A DNA stretch of 21,460 bases from JBKPCD01 sp046727175 (GCA_046727175.1 JBKPCD010000254.1:1-21460), one strand, 5' to 3'; shown: positions 1-7,511, numbered from the stretch's first letter. The notes: generated by a model from the letters alone, not told the origin. Program-made: numbers and translations.

Positions 1-84
1 GTGTAGGCCACGACAAGACTGATGATATCGCGTCTTTTTGATGATCTAATCGGTCGCAAAGGACGAATTCGAGCTACGACCCAC

Positions 85-150
85 CGAGCCGTCAACGCCG
101 AGCTACCGAGCCACCGAGCTACCGCCACCGAGCTCCCGAGCTACCGACTC
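85..150 (+). repeat. Degenerate 8-bp word repeats (CGAGCTAC/CGAGCCAC)
   Basis: The stretch upstream of the first gene is made of variants of CGAGCTAC and CGAGCCAC placed head to tail, with imperfect copies such as CGAGCTCC. The same words recur at 7256-7417, 15524-15558 and 15697-15722, always between genes. The rest of 1-197 shows no convincing gene end. Confidence 0.75.
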
Positions 151-197
151 CGGCCGTGATAGCATCCCGGATCCGGCCTCGAGCGAAAGGTGCCCTG

Positions 198-2621
198 ATG
201 ACGCCCCGTCGGTATCTGCCCGCCTTGCTGCTGCTGTTCGTCGGCAGCGGCTGCGCCGCATTGATTTACGAGATCGTCTGGTTTCAGCTCTTGCAATTGG
301 TGATCGGTTCTTCTGCCGTGTCGCTGGGTGTCCTGCTCGGCACGTTCATGGGAGGAATGTGCCTTGGCAGCCTCGTGCTGCCGCGCATCATTTCGGCACG
401 CCAGCATCCTCTGCGCGTCTATGCGTGGCTCGAGCTGGGGATTGGGTCGATCGGCGTACTCGTGCTGTTCGGCATGCCGCTCGTGAGCGGCGTCTACACG
501 GCATGGGCGGGTTCGGGAATTGTCGGCATCCTGCTGCGTGGCCTCGCCGCTGGCGTGTGTCTCCTGCCGCCGACGATATTGATGGGCGCAACGCTTCCGG
601 CGATTGCGCGCTGGGTCAAGACGACGCCCGACGGCGTGTCGTGGCTCGGGTTCTTCTACGGTGGCAATACCGGCGGCGCCGTCATCGGCAGCCTTCTCGC
701 GGGATTTTATCTGCTGCGCGTGCACGACATCGCGTTTGCGACGTTCGTAGCCGTCGCGCTCAACGTGACGGTCGCCGTGGTGGCCATCCTCGTCGCGCGC
801 ATCACGCCGTACGAAATGAGCGACGCACCCGACAGACCTGCGCGGGTGAAGGCTGCGCCGGGCGCCTGGGCTGTTTACGTGACCATTGCGTTGTCTGGAA
901 TGACCGCGCTTGCTGCGGAAGTGATCTGGACGCGGATCCTGTCGCTGTTGTTCGGTGCGACGGTCTATACGTTCTCGCTCATCCTCGCGGTATTCCTCCT
1001 CGGGATTGGAATCGGCAGCAGCGTTGGCTCGACGCTCGCGCGCGGCATGGCGCGTCCGCGCGTCGCGCTCGGATGGTGTCAGATGCTGCTCTGCGGCGCG
1101 ATCGCGTGGACGGCATTCATGCTCGGCGATTCGCTGCCGTACTGGCCGATCAACCCCTCGCTGGCGACGAGTCCGTGGTTCAACTTTCAGCTGGACCTCG
1201 CGCGTTGTCTATGGACGGTGCTCCCTGGAGCGATCCTCTGGGGCGTCAGCTTCCCGCTGGCGCTTGCGTCGATTGCAACGGAAGGACAGGACCCGGCAAG
1301 GCTCGTCGGTGGCGTGTACGCGGCGAACACGGTCGGCGCAATCATCGGTTCGGTTGGAGGAAGCCTGCTCCTCGTCACCTGGCTGGGCAGCCAGCACGCG
1401 CAACAGGCCCTTATCATCGTGAGCGGCCTCTCGGCCCTGCTGATGCTCGAGCCGCTTCCGTCGACGGATGCAGAGAAGCCTCGCGCTCAGCTCGCCGGAA
1501 CCCTCCCCATCGTCGTCGCTGCCGTGTGCGCCGCCTTGCTCGCGCGGAATCTTCCAGGAATCCCGCCGATTCTCGTTGCGTACGGACGGTACGCGGCGAC
1601 GCGGCTCGGAACGGCGGACGTGATTTACGTCGGTGAGGGTTGGAACGCGTCGGTCGCCGTATCCCGCATTGGGAACGTTCTCAATTACCACAACGCCGGT
1701 AAGGTGCAGGCATCGAGCGAGCCGCAGGACATGCGTCTACAGCGGATGCTCGGACATCTCACGACACTGATCCCCAAGGATCCGAAAAAGGTGCTCGTGA
1801 TCGGGTGCGGGGCCGGTGTGACCGCCGGCGCCGCGTCCATCGATCCAAAGGTGGAGCAGCTCACGATTGTAGAAATCGAGCCGCTGGTGCCGAGGGTGGT
1901 CTCACACTACTTCTCCGAGCACAACTTCGACGTCGTCCGGAATCCCAAGACGCGCGTGGAGCTCGATGACGGTCGCCACTTCCTTCAGACGACAAAGGAG
2001 AGGTTCGACGCAATCACCTCGGACCCTCTCGATCCCTGGGTGAAGGGAGCTGCGATGCTCTACACGCGCGAGTTCTTCGAGCTCGTCAAGGCACACCTCA
2101 ACCCCGGCGGCGCGGTGACACTGTTCGTACAGCTGTACGAGAGCAACACCGAAGCGGTGAAGAGCGAGATCGCCACGTTCATGGAAGCCTTCCCGAACGG
2201 CGTCGTGTGGGGCAATACGCAGGAGGGACGCGGCTACGATCTCGTGCTGCTCGGGCAGGTCGAGCCGACCCGCATCAACGTGGACGAGATCGAACGACGC
2301 CTGCAGCAGTCCCCGTACGCGCCGGTGCGCTCGTCATTGGGCCAGATTGGAATGAACTCGGCGGTCGATCTGTTCTCGACGTTTGCAGGCACGGCCGCCG
2401 ACCTCCAGCCCTGGTTGAAGGACGCCAACATCAACCGCGATCGCAACCTTCGACTGCAGTACCTTGCCGGCCTCGGGCTGAACCTCTATCAAAGCGATTC
2501 GATTTACGCGGCCATGCTCGCCTATGCGAGTCACTATCCCGATAACCTGTTCGTCACGTCGGAGACGACGGCGCAGCTGCTGCGAGAAGGGATTCGAAGG
2601 GAACAGGGACGGGCGCAATGA
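198..2621 (+). CDS. Fused multi-pass membrane / spermidine synthase-like protein
   Basis: An 807-residue protein with two parts. The N-terminal ~480 residues are a chain of hydrophobic helices typical of the 'fused MFS/spermidine synthase' family, opening with a transmembrane segment rich in Leu. The C-terminal part is a Rossmann methyltransferase fold like polyamine aminopropyltransferases. It has a nucleotide loop GCGAG at about residues 536-540, an acidic residue after the next strand (IVEIEP), a DDGRHF motif at about 590, and SDPLDPW at about 608. Its substrate cannot be read from the sequence. Polyamine synthesis is only a family-level guess, since many members of this fused group are uncharacterised. 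The ATG at 198 is chosen because AAAGG lies 8 bases upstream and the signal-anchor helix follows at once. A GTG at 156 would add 14 residues translated partly from repeat DNA. TAGCAT at 160-165 could be a -10 element. It converges on the ABC ATPase downstream. Confidence 0.88.
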   Translation: MTPRRYLPALLLLFVGSGCAALIYEIVWFQLLQLVIGSSAVSLGVLLGTFMGGMCLGSLVLPRIISARQHPLRVYAWLELGIGSIGVLVLFGMPLVSGVYTAWAGSGIVGILLRGLAAGVCLLPPTILMGATLPAIARWVKTTPDGVSWLGFFYGGNTGGAVIGSLLAGFYLLRVHDIAFATFVAVALNVTVAVVAILVARITPYEMSDAPDRPARVKAAPGAWAVYVTIALSGMTALAAEVIWTRILSLLFGATVYTFSLILAVFLLGIGIGSSVGSTLARGMARPRVALGWCQMLLCGAIAWTAFMLGDSLPYWPINPSLATSPWFNFQLDLARCLWTVLPGAILWGVSFPLALASIATEGQDPARLVGGVYAANTVGAIIGSVGGSLLLVTWLGSQHAQQALIIVSGLSALLMLEPLPSTDAEKPRAQLAGTLPIVVAAVCAALLARNLPGIPPILVAYGRYAATRLGTADVIYVGEGWNASVAVSRIGNVLNYHNAGKVQASSEPQDMRLQRMLGHLTTLIPKDPKKVLVIGCGAGVTAGAASIDPKVEQLTIVEIEPLVPRVVSHYFSEHNFDVVRNPKTRVELDDGRHFLQTTKERFDAITSDPLDPWVKGAAMLYTREFFELVKAHLNPGGAVTLFVQLYESNTEAVKSEIATFMEAFPNGVVWGNTQEGRGYDLVLLGQVEPTRINVDEIERRLQQSPYAPVRSSLGQIGMNSAVDLFSTFAGTAADLQPWLKDANINRDRNLRLQYLAGLGLNLYQSDSIYAAMLAYASHYPDNLFVTSETTAQLLREGIRREQGRAQ

Positions 2622-2645
2622 CATCGGCTCCTGGCTCAAGGCTCT

Positions 2646-2676
2646 GGGCTCTGCGGCGTGCCTAACGCCGAAGCCC
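2646..2676. terminator. Possible bidirectional hairpin terminator
   Basis: Between two convergent genes, CGGCGT (2654-2659) pairs with ACGCCG (2665-2670) around a 5-base loop. An outer GGGC/GCCC pair is separated by a small internal loop. There is no clear T-run, so the terminator role is inferred from position. Confidence 0.35.
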
Positions 2677-2694
2677 AAATCCCGGAGCCGGGCT

Positions 2695-3432
2695 CTACTC
2701 CGCCGGCCGATCGACGACTCGTCCATCGAACAGATAGATGTGCCGCCGCGCGCGCGCGAGGTAGTCGGGATTGTGTGTGGCAAGGCACAGCGTCGCGCCG
2801 TCGGCATGCAACTCTCCGAGCACTTGCATCAAGGCATCACCGGCCTTCGAGTCGAGATTGCCCGTCGGCTCGTCGGCCAGCAGGATCGGCGGACGGCCGG
2901 CAATCGCGCGCGCAATCGCGACGACCTGCTGGTGACCGCCCGACAGCGATCCCGGCCGCTGCTTCGCGCGCCCGGTTATCCCCACGCGCTCGAGCGCGGC
3001 GTGCACGCGCGTCTGACGCTCCGCCGCGCTCACACCGCGCAGCGTCAACGGATACTCGACGTTCTCGTAGACCGTCATGTCCCCGATCAAGTTGAAGCTC
3101 TGAAAGATGAGGCCGATCTCGACGTTGCGCGCCCGCGCCCTTTCGCCCGGCGAGAGCTGGTCCACGGCGCGGCCGTTCAACCAGTAGCGCCCCGCAGTTG
3201 GCGATTCGAGCAATGCGAGGACGGCCAGGAAGGTCGACTTGCCGCAGCCCGACGGCCCCGAGATCGCGACGTACTCGCCGCGCCCGATGTCGACCGTGAC
3301 ATTGTCCAGCGCGCGCGTCTCCTCGTCAGCCTCGCCCTTGAAGATCTTGCTCACGCCCTCCAGCCGTATCAGCGGCATGTCGAGGTCCTGCGTCGCTGTC
3401 TCACGCCCTTCCGTGCGCCTGCGCCACCACAT
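2695..3432 (-). CDS. ABC transporter ATP-binding protein, LolD/MacB type, orphan
   Basis: A 245-residue nucleotide-binding subunit of the type that drives lipoprotein release or MacB-like efflux permeases (type VII ABC fold partners). Visible motifs: Walker A GPSGCGKST (59-67), Q-loop Gln111, signature LSGGHQQ (163-169), Walker B ILLADEPTGNLD (from 183), and the switch His in LATHN. The signature departs from the usual LSGGQQQRVA: Gln is His and the conserved Arg is Val (HQQVVA). No permease or adaptor gene is next to it, so its partner must be elsewhere. The ATG at 3432 has a strong AGGAG six bases upstream. A second Met at 3378 (MPLIRL, AGGA upstream) matches the usual family start and is a real alternative. 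The gene is flanked on both sides by similar GGCTCTGGG-rich intergenic DNA. Confidence 0.9.
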   Translation of the reverse strand: MWWRRRTEGRETATQDLDMPLIRLEGVSKIFKGEADEETRALDNVTVDIGRGEYVAISGPSGCGKSTFLAVLALLESPTAGRYWLNGRAVDQLSPGERARARNVEIGLIFQSFNLIGDMTVYENVEYPLTLRGVSAAERQTRVHAALERVGITGRAKQRPGSLSGGHQQVVAIARAIAGRPPILLADEPTGNLDSKAGDALMQVLGELHADGATLCLATHNPDYLARARRHIYLFDGRVVDRPAE

Positions 3433-3461
3433 TGAACTCTCCTATCGGTGATCTGGCTTTG

Positions 3462-3510
3462 GGCTCAGGGCTTTCGGCTCTGGGTCAGCCTTGCGGCTGC
3501 CCGACGCCAG
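3462..3510. repeat. GGCTCTGGG-type word-repeat DNA
   Basis: Upstream of the ABC ATPase start, variants of GGGCTCAGGG, GGCTTTGGG and GGCTCTGGG follow one another. Similar wording occurs on the other side of the gene at about 2634-2652. No coding signal is seen. Confidence 0.5.
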
Positions 3511-3566
3511 AGCACCAAGCACCTTTAGCACCCTCAGCACCTCTAGCACCCCAGCACCCTAGCACC
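3511..3566 (+). repeat. Seven AGCACC tandem words
   Basis: AGCACC occurs seven times with 1-3 variable bases between copies, giving 7-9 bp units. It lies in the spacer between the divergent ABC ATPase and M20 genes. Confidence 0.85.
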
Positions 3567-3577
3567 TGAGACCTGCT

Positions 3578-3596
3578 CGCACGGTCAGACGGTGCG
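3578..3596. promoter_or_regulatory. 19-bp near-perfect dyad, possible operator
   Basis: CGCACGGTCAGACGGTGCG is symmetric about its central A with a single mismatched pair. Its place between two divergent genes suits an operator, but no regulator gene is adjacent. It could equally be a decayed repeat word, because GGTCAGAC also occurs in the 11-bp repeat family elsewhere in the window. Confidence 0.3.
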
Positions 3597-3614
3597 GGTC
3601 GCGAGATGGTTGGT

Positions 3615-3697
3615 CTTCCACGCCACCGCGCACAATACGCGCGGCGAGGACCCCGGCTTCCACCCCACCGCACAATACGCGCGGCGGGACCCGGCTT
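3615..3697 (+). repeat. Imperfect ~41-bp direct repeat
   Basis: Two consecutive copies, 3615-3656 and 3657-3697, share CTTCCAC, CCACCGC, ACAATACGCGCGGCG, GGACC and GGCTT. They differ by a few substitutions and small indels. The second copy ends 11 bases before the M20 start codon. Confidence 0.85.
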
Positions 3698-3708
3698 GTG
3701 ACACAGTA

Positions 3709-5064
3709 ATGACCATGACTTTCTGGGCGCTCTTGACACTTACGCTGGTTGCAGGCGTGGCGTTCACCGGATCCGAAGGGTCTGGCCCGAGTCATGGAAA
3801 GGGGCCTGCAAAGCCGATCGCTACAGCGCTTTCCGACCAGGAGCGCGCCATAGTCCAGCACGTCGAGACCCACAGCGCGGAAGGTGTGGCGCTGCTGGAG
3901 CGCTCGGTCAATATCAACAGCGGCACGCTGAACTTCACGGGTGTTCGCGAAGTCGGCAGACTGTTCAGCGCCGAATTCGAGAAGCTCGGATTCAAGACGG
4001 CATGGATTGACGGCACCGCGTTCAAGCGCGCGGGCCACCTCGTTGCCGAGCACCAGGGGTCCGGTCCCCGCGTGCTCCTCATCGGCCATCTCGACACCGT
4101 GTTCGAAACGCACAGCCCGTTTCAACGGTTCGAACGTATCGGCGAGGGGGAGGCGAAGGGTCCTGGCGTTCTCGATATGAAGGGCGGCGATGTGATCATG
4201 ATTCAGGCCCTGAAGGCGCTAGCGTCGACCGGCGCGCTCAAGAGTCTGAACGTCACCGTCGTCATGACGGGCGATGAAGAGTCGGCGGGGGAACCCCAGA
4301 GCGCCGCGCGCGAAACGCTCGTCGCTGCAGCGCATGGCGCACGCGTAGCGCTCGGCTTCGAGGACGGGGACGGAAAGCCCGGACATGCTGTCACTGGCCG
4401 GCGAGGCACCAGCAGCTGGACGTTGAAGGTCAAGGGAACGCCCGCTCACTCATCGCAGATCTTTCGTGAGGACATCGGGTTTGGCGCCGTGTTCGAAGCC
4501 GCTCGCATCCTGAACGCCTTTCGCGAGACACTCGCGAGCCAGGAACATCTCACCTTCAATCCCGGCCTCGTCCTCGGCGGCACGCAGATGGACTACGACG
4601 CGCCACAGTCGCGCGGCGCGGCCTTTGGCAAGGAGAACGTCATTGCCGAACACGCGATCGTCTCGGGCGACCTGCGTGCGCTCTCGAAGGAACAGTTCGA
4701 GAATGCGCAGAATGCGATGAAGAAAATCGTTGCCGCATCGCTTCCACACACCACTGCGGAGATGACGTTCGAGGAGGGGTATCCGCCCCTGACGCCGACC
4801 GAGGGCAACCGTCAGCTGCTGCGCATGTACGACGAGGCAAGCCGCGATCTCGGGCTCGGTCCTGTGACGGAGGTGAATCCGGATCGCGCCGGAGCGGCCG
4901 ACGTCTCGTTCGTCGCAGGCGAGGTGCCGATGATCCTCGACGGGATTGGAATGCGCGGCGACGGGGGACACACCGTCAACGAGATCGCAGACCTGACGAT
5001 GTTTCCTGCGCAGATCAAGCGCGCAGCGCTGTTGCTCTATCGGCTCGGACGCGCGCGGGACTGA
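3709..5064 (+). CDS. Secreted M20 family zinc metallopeptidase (glutamate carboxypeptidase-like)
   Basis: A 451-residue exopeptidase or amidohydrolase of the M20/CPG2 group, expected to cut C-terminal amino acids or N-acyl amino acids with a two-zinc site. Residues 1-20 form a signal peptide (MTMTFWALLTLTL...). Metal and catalytic residues are visible in order: GHLDTV with His127 and Asp129, the bridging Asp156 in VLDMKGG, the Glu190-Glu191 pair in TGDEES, and the late His in GDGGHTVNE. The middle carries the lid/dimerisation domain with GHAVTGRRG and KGTPAHSS. ATG 3709 is chosen because the longer frame back to 3592 only translates a direct repeat and hides the signal peptide; ATG 3715 is nearly as good. 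It ends 11 bp from the convergent VWA gene. Substrate not determinable here. Confidence 0.9.
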   Translation: MTMTFWALLTLTLVAGVAFTGSEGSGPSHGKGPAKPIATALSDQERAIVQHVETHSAEGVALLERSVNINSGTLNFTGVREVGRLFSAEFEKLGFKTAWIDGTAFKRAGHLVAEHQGSGPRVLLIGHLDTVFETHSPFQRFERIGEGEAKGPGVLDMKGGDVIMIQALKALASTGALKSLNVTVVMTGDEESAGEPQSAARETLVAAAHGARVALGFEDGDGKPGHAVTGRRGTSSWTLKVKGTPAHSSQIFREDIGFGAVFEAARILNAFRETLASQEHLTFNPGLVLGGTQMDYDAPQSRGAAFGKENVIAEHAIVSGDLRALSKEQFENAQNAMKKIVAASLPHTTAEMTFEEGYPPLTPTEGNRQLLRMYDEASRDLGLGPVTEVNPDRAGAADVSFVAGEVPMILDGIGMRGDGGHTVNEIADLTMFPAQIKRAALLLYRLGRARD

Positions 5065-5075
5065 AAATCGCGGTG

Positions 5076-5993
5076 TCAGTCGCTTCGCCCGCGGACCGCG
5101 ATGTACCCATTCCGCGCACGGACTTGATAGCCGGGCTGCCGCAACCGCACGCGGATGCTGTGATACTGCCCGTCTGCGCTCTTCGGTGACGCGTAGCCGA
5201 GGACGTACTGGCTGTTCAGCTCCTCGGCGATGCGTGTCGTCGCGGCGGCGAGCTCCTCGGCGTTCGTCACGACTTCGGTCCTGCCTCCACTCTGGTTCGT
5301 AATCTCGCCAAGCGCCGCAGGATTCACGCGTGTGTTGATCGCTTGCCGATTCGGGGAGTCGATCGCGATCGCGTAGACGAACGCGTCGCTGCGCAGGAGC
5401 GCTGACCGCACATCGCGCAGCGAGGCGTCGCTTGCGGTGTCCGCGCCATCCGAGATGACGACGAGTGCGGCACGCTGACGCGTCCGTCGATCGATCAACG
5501 GCAGCGCGCTGATGACCGCGTCGTAGATCGCCGTGCCGCCCGACGGATGCACGGTGTCGAGCGCTGCGCGGACGAGGTCCGGCGCGTCCGTCCACGGGGT
5601 GAGGATCTTCGGTGCGTGGTTGAAGGCGACCACGAAGAACTCGTCGGACGGGTCGAGCAGCGTGAAGAGGAATCGCTCGACCGCCGCGCGCGCGTCCTTG
5701 ATCCGCTGGCCGAACATGCTGTCGCTGATGTCGAGCAGCATCCCGAGGCCGACCGGCACGCGCTCGCTGGTGAACACGCTGATGGTCTGGCGCTCCCCGT
5801 CTTCGAACACCTCAAACGCGTCGCGGGGCAGGTCGGTCACCAGGGTGCCGTTCGGCCCGAGCACCGTGACGGTCACCATGACCAGATCGACTCCGGATCG
5901 AAGCGGCGGCCGCTGATCGCGTACGAGTTGGCGGTCGTTCGCGTGGACCCCGATGCAGATGACGCCAGCCAGCAGCACTCCGATCGGCCTCAC
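5076..5993 (-). CDS. Secreted VWA-domain protein, acidobacterial VWFA-related type
   Basis: A 305-residue exported protein with a signal peptide (MRPIGVLLAGVICIGVHA). A short beta domain (LVMVTVTVLGPNG, then FEVFEDGE) is followed by a von Willebrand A domain at about 80-245. The metal-ion-dependent adhesion site is complete: Asp88-x-Ser90-x-Ser92, Thr154 in SGGTAIYD, and Asp182 in SDGADT. The N-terminal beta domain and the C-terminal YVLGYASP...YHSIRVRL region match what is known of the TIGR03436 'acidobacterial VWFA-related' family, which is large in Acidobacteriota and of unknown function. Binding or adhesion outside the membrane is inferred. The start is GTG; the only purine-rich tract (AGGGG) is too close to act as a normal ribosome site, and a promoter sits just upstream, suggesting a leaderless transcript. 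Confidence 0.9.
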   Translation of the reverse strand: MRPIGVLLAGVICIGVHANDRQLVRDQRPPLRSGVDLVMVTVTVLGPNGTLVTDLPRDAFEVFEDGERQTISVFTSERVPVGLGMLLDISDSMFGQRIKDARAAVERFLFTLLDPSDEFFVVAFNHAPKILTPWTDAPDLVRAALDTVHPSGGTAIYDAVISALPLIDRRTRQRAALVVISDGADTASDASLRDVRSALLRSDAFVYAIAIDSPNRQAINTRVNPAALGEITNQSGGRTEVVTNAEELAAATTRIAEELNSQYVLGYASPKSADGQYHSIRVRLRQPGYQVRARNGYIAVRGRSD

Positions 5994-5999
5994 ACCCCT

Positions 6000-6028
6000 A
6001 TCGTATCCCGCGCGCGCGGAATCGTCAG
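6000..6028 (-). promoter_or_regulatory. Sigma70-like promoter for the VWA gene
   Basis: On the minus strand CTGACG (6023-6028, -35) and TACGAT (6000-6005, -10) are 17 bp apart. Only six bases separate the -10 from the GTG start, so transcription would begin at or within a base or two of the start codon. Confidence 0.5.
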
Positions 6029-6121
6029 ATCGATTGCAGATCGGTAATCCCTCTGAAGGCGGACTCGCCTCGAGCCGAAGATTCAGGACGATCGTGAAGA
6101 AGCCATCTCTCGTGAGGGACA

Positions 6122-6170
6122 GTCGTTTCGAACCGACAATTCCGAACCGTGAATCGAGAACCGTGAACCG
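6122..6170 (+). repeat. GAACCG word repeats
   Basis: GAACCG occurs repeatedly with spacers (CGAACCGACA, CGAACCGTGAA, GAGAACCGTGAACCGG) in the spacer between the divergent VWA and lipoprotein genes. No other gene is seen in 5994-6239. Confidence 0.5.
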
Positions 6171-6183
6171 GACCCTCGCCGGC

Positions 6184-6201
6184 GGCGGCCTTTCAGCCGC
6201 C
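6184..6201 (+). promoter_or_regulatory. GC hairpin in the lipoprotein leader
   Basis: GGCGGC (6184-6189) and GCCGCC (6196-6201) form a 6-bp stem around CTTTCA, 38 bases before the start codon. It could fold in the 5' leader or end transcription entering the region; no function is shown. Confidence 0.3.
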
Positions 6202-6239
6202 AGTCGAGGAGTGCATAAGGTTTGCAGCCAGCGCCATCC

Positions 6240-7250
6240 ATGTCCCGTTTGGTCCTCGTGACAGTCCTCGTCTCGACGCTCGCGGCCTGCGGCGGCGGGT
6301 CCAAGTCTCCATCGTCACCCACCGACGCGCCCCGCCTTCTTCAGGGCCACGTGGTCAACGCGGTGAGCGGAGCGCCAACGGGGAACCTGACTGTCAGTGT
6401 GGCCGCGCTCCGATCGGTCACGACCGACAGCGACGGCAATTTCTCGATCGACGTGAACGGAGCGGGGGCGTACACCGCCTCCATCCGCGGCGGATCGATC
6501 GTCGAACGGGAGACGACGCTCGTGCCGACAACGGAGCGACCGCGGCTCTCCGTCATCCCGACCGTATTCGATTTGACCGCGTTCGACGAGATGTTCCGGA
6601 GCCTGAACTCGCGTCTCCAGCGCTGGACCTCCAGACCCGCGCTCGTTGTCCTCGCGACGACTATGGAATTCCATTCGACGTCCGACGACGTGTTCGAGGC
6701 GTCGAGCGAGCAGATGACCGACGATGAAGTGTCGCAGATGGTGGCGCACGTGACCGAAGGCCTTGCGCTGCTCACTGGCGATACGTACACGAGCTTCGCT
6801 TCCGTCGACGTCGAGCGGCCGAAGCCAGGCGATCGGGTATCGACCTCGCGAACCGGCAAGATCGTGGTTGGACGCTACACCGGGATCGTGACGTTCGCGA
6901 ATACGATCGGGTACGGCCGGTGGCTGGAGACGAGCAGCGGGACCATCGTGGGCGGCGCGATGTACCTCGATCGCGATTTCGATCGTGGAGATGGGCGCCG
7001 GCGGTTGCTTCGCATCCACGAGCTCGGTCATGCACTCGGCTATCAGCACGTACGCTCCCGCACCTCGATCATGAACCCGGCCGTCGGTCCCGAGCCGACG
7101 GACTTCGACCGTGCCGGCGCCATCATCGCGTTTCAGCGCCCGCCAGGCAATCGCGCACCCGACGTCGATCCCGCCGGGGGCGCTCTGTCGTCGACCTCAG
7201 AAGGCAGTGGCCGTTGGTCTCCGCCCAGTGTCTGTGAAATCCACCGGTAG
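6240..7250 (+). CDS. Lipoprotein with metzincin-type zinc protease motif
   Basis: A 336-residue exported lipoprotein. The signal peptide ends in the lipobox LAAC with Cys17 as the lipidation site, followed by a Gly/Ser/Pro linker. Residues of about 35-105 resemble a carboxypeptidase regulatory-like beta fold (LQGHVVNAVSGAP...VTTDSDGNFSI). The catalytic half carries HELGHALGYQH at 260-270, the HExxHxxGxxH zinc site of metzincins, and a Met-turn candidate SIMNP with Met278. That spacing suits matrixin-like proteases. Lipidation suggests it acts at the cell surface or in the periplasm; the substrate is unknown. ATG 6240 gives a typical lipoprotein signal, while an in-frame TTG at 6222 (GAGGAG ten bases upstream) would add six residues. 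The C-terminal ~40 residues are Pro/Gly/Ser-rich and probably disordered. Confidence 0.85.
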   Translation: MSRLVLVTVLVSTLAACGGGSKSPSSPTDAPRLLQGHVVNAVSGAPTGNLTVSVAALRSVTTDSDGNFSIDVNGAGAYTASIRGGSIVERETTLVPTTERPRLSVIPTVFDLTAFDEMFRSLNSRLQRWTSRPALVVLATTMEFHSTSDDVFEASSEQMTDDEVSQMVAHVTEGLALLTGDTYTSFASVDVERPKPGDRVSTSRTGKIVVGRYTGIVTFANTIGYGRWLETSSGTIVGGAMYLDRDFDRGDGRRRLLRIHELGHALGYQHVRSRTSIMNPAVGPEPTDFDRAGAIIAFQRPPGNRAPDVDPAGGALSSTSEGSGRWSPPSVCEIHR

Positions 7251-7255
7251 TCCGA

Positions 7256-7320
7256 TAGCTCGGTGGCTCGGGACCGAACCTCGAACCCGAACCACGGCAC
7301 CTGAACGAGCCACCGAGCTA
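7256..7320. terminator. 15-bp inverted repeat after the lipoprotein gene
   Basis: TAGCTCGGTGGCTCG at 7256-7270 is the exact reverse complement of 7306-7320, the first unit of the tandem array. The arms begin six bases after the lipoprotein stop with a 35-base loop. This could end transcription or form a cruciform; there is no T-run. Confidence 0.4.
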
Positions 7321-7417
7321 CCGAACCACCGAGCTACCGAACCACCGAGCTACCGAACCACCGAGCTACCGAACCACCGAGCTACCGAACCACCGAGCTA
7401 CCGAGCCACCGAACTAG
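7306..7417 (+). repeat. Seven 16-bp tandem repeats (CGAACCACCGAGCTAC)
   Basis: Seven contiguous 16-bp units run without spacers. Units 2-6 are identical and the end units differ by one to three bases. Each unit is itself two 8-bp words of the form CGARCCAC and CGAGCTAC. Sixteen bases is not a codon multiple, so it is not a protein repeat. Confidence 0.95.
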
Positions 7418-7462
7418 CGGAGACTCTTGTAAGCAGCGGTGAGCCAGATTCGCGCAGTAACC

Positions 7463-7511
7463 GAACCCGGCCCCCGGCCCTGGCTCCCGGCTCCCGGCCC
7501 CCGACCCCGGC
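7463..7511 (+). repeat. CCCGGC-rich word repeats before the amidase
   Basis: Variants of CCCGGCCCC and CTCCCGG are strung together immediately upstream of the amidase -10-like hexamer. This completes the 276-bp spacer after the lipoprotein gene, which holds no gene. Confidence 0.55.

Noticed and set aside
3592..3708. N-terminal extension of the M20 peptidase to a GTG at 3592
   Set aside because: It translates the direct repeat and would bury the signal peptide 39 residues inside the protein.
4450..5595. 381-codon minus strand open frame across the M20/VWA junction
   Set aside because: Antisense to one real gene and out of frame within another; Arg-rich with no recognisable motif.
7306..7417. 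CRISPR array
   Set aside because: Units are contiguous 16-mers with no variable spacers and no cas genes nearby.
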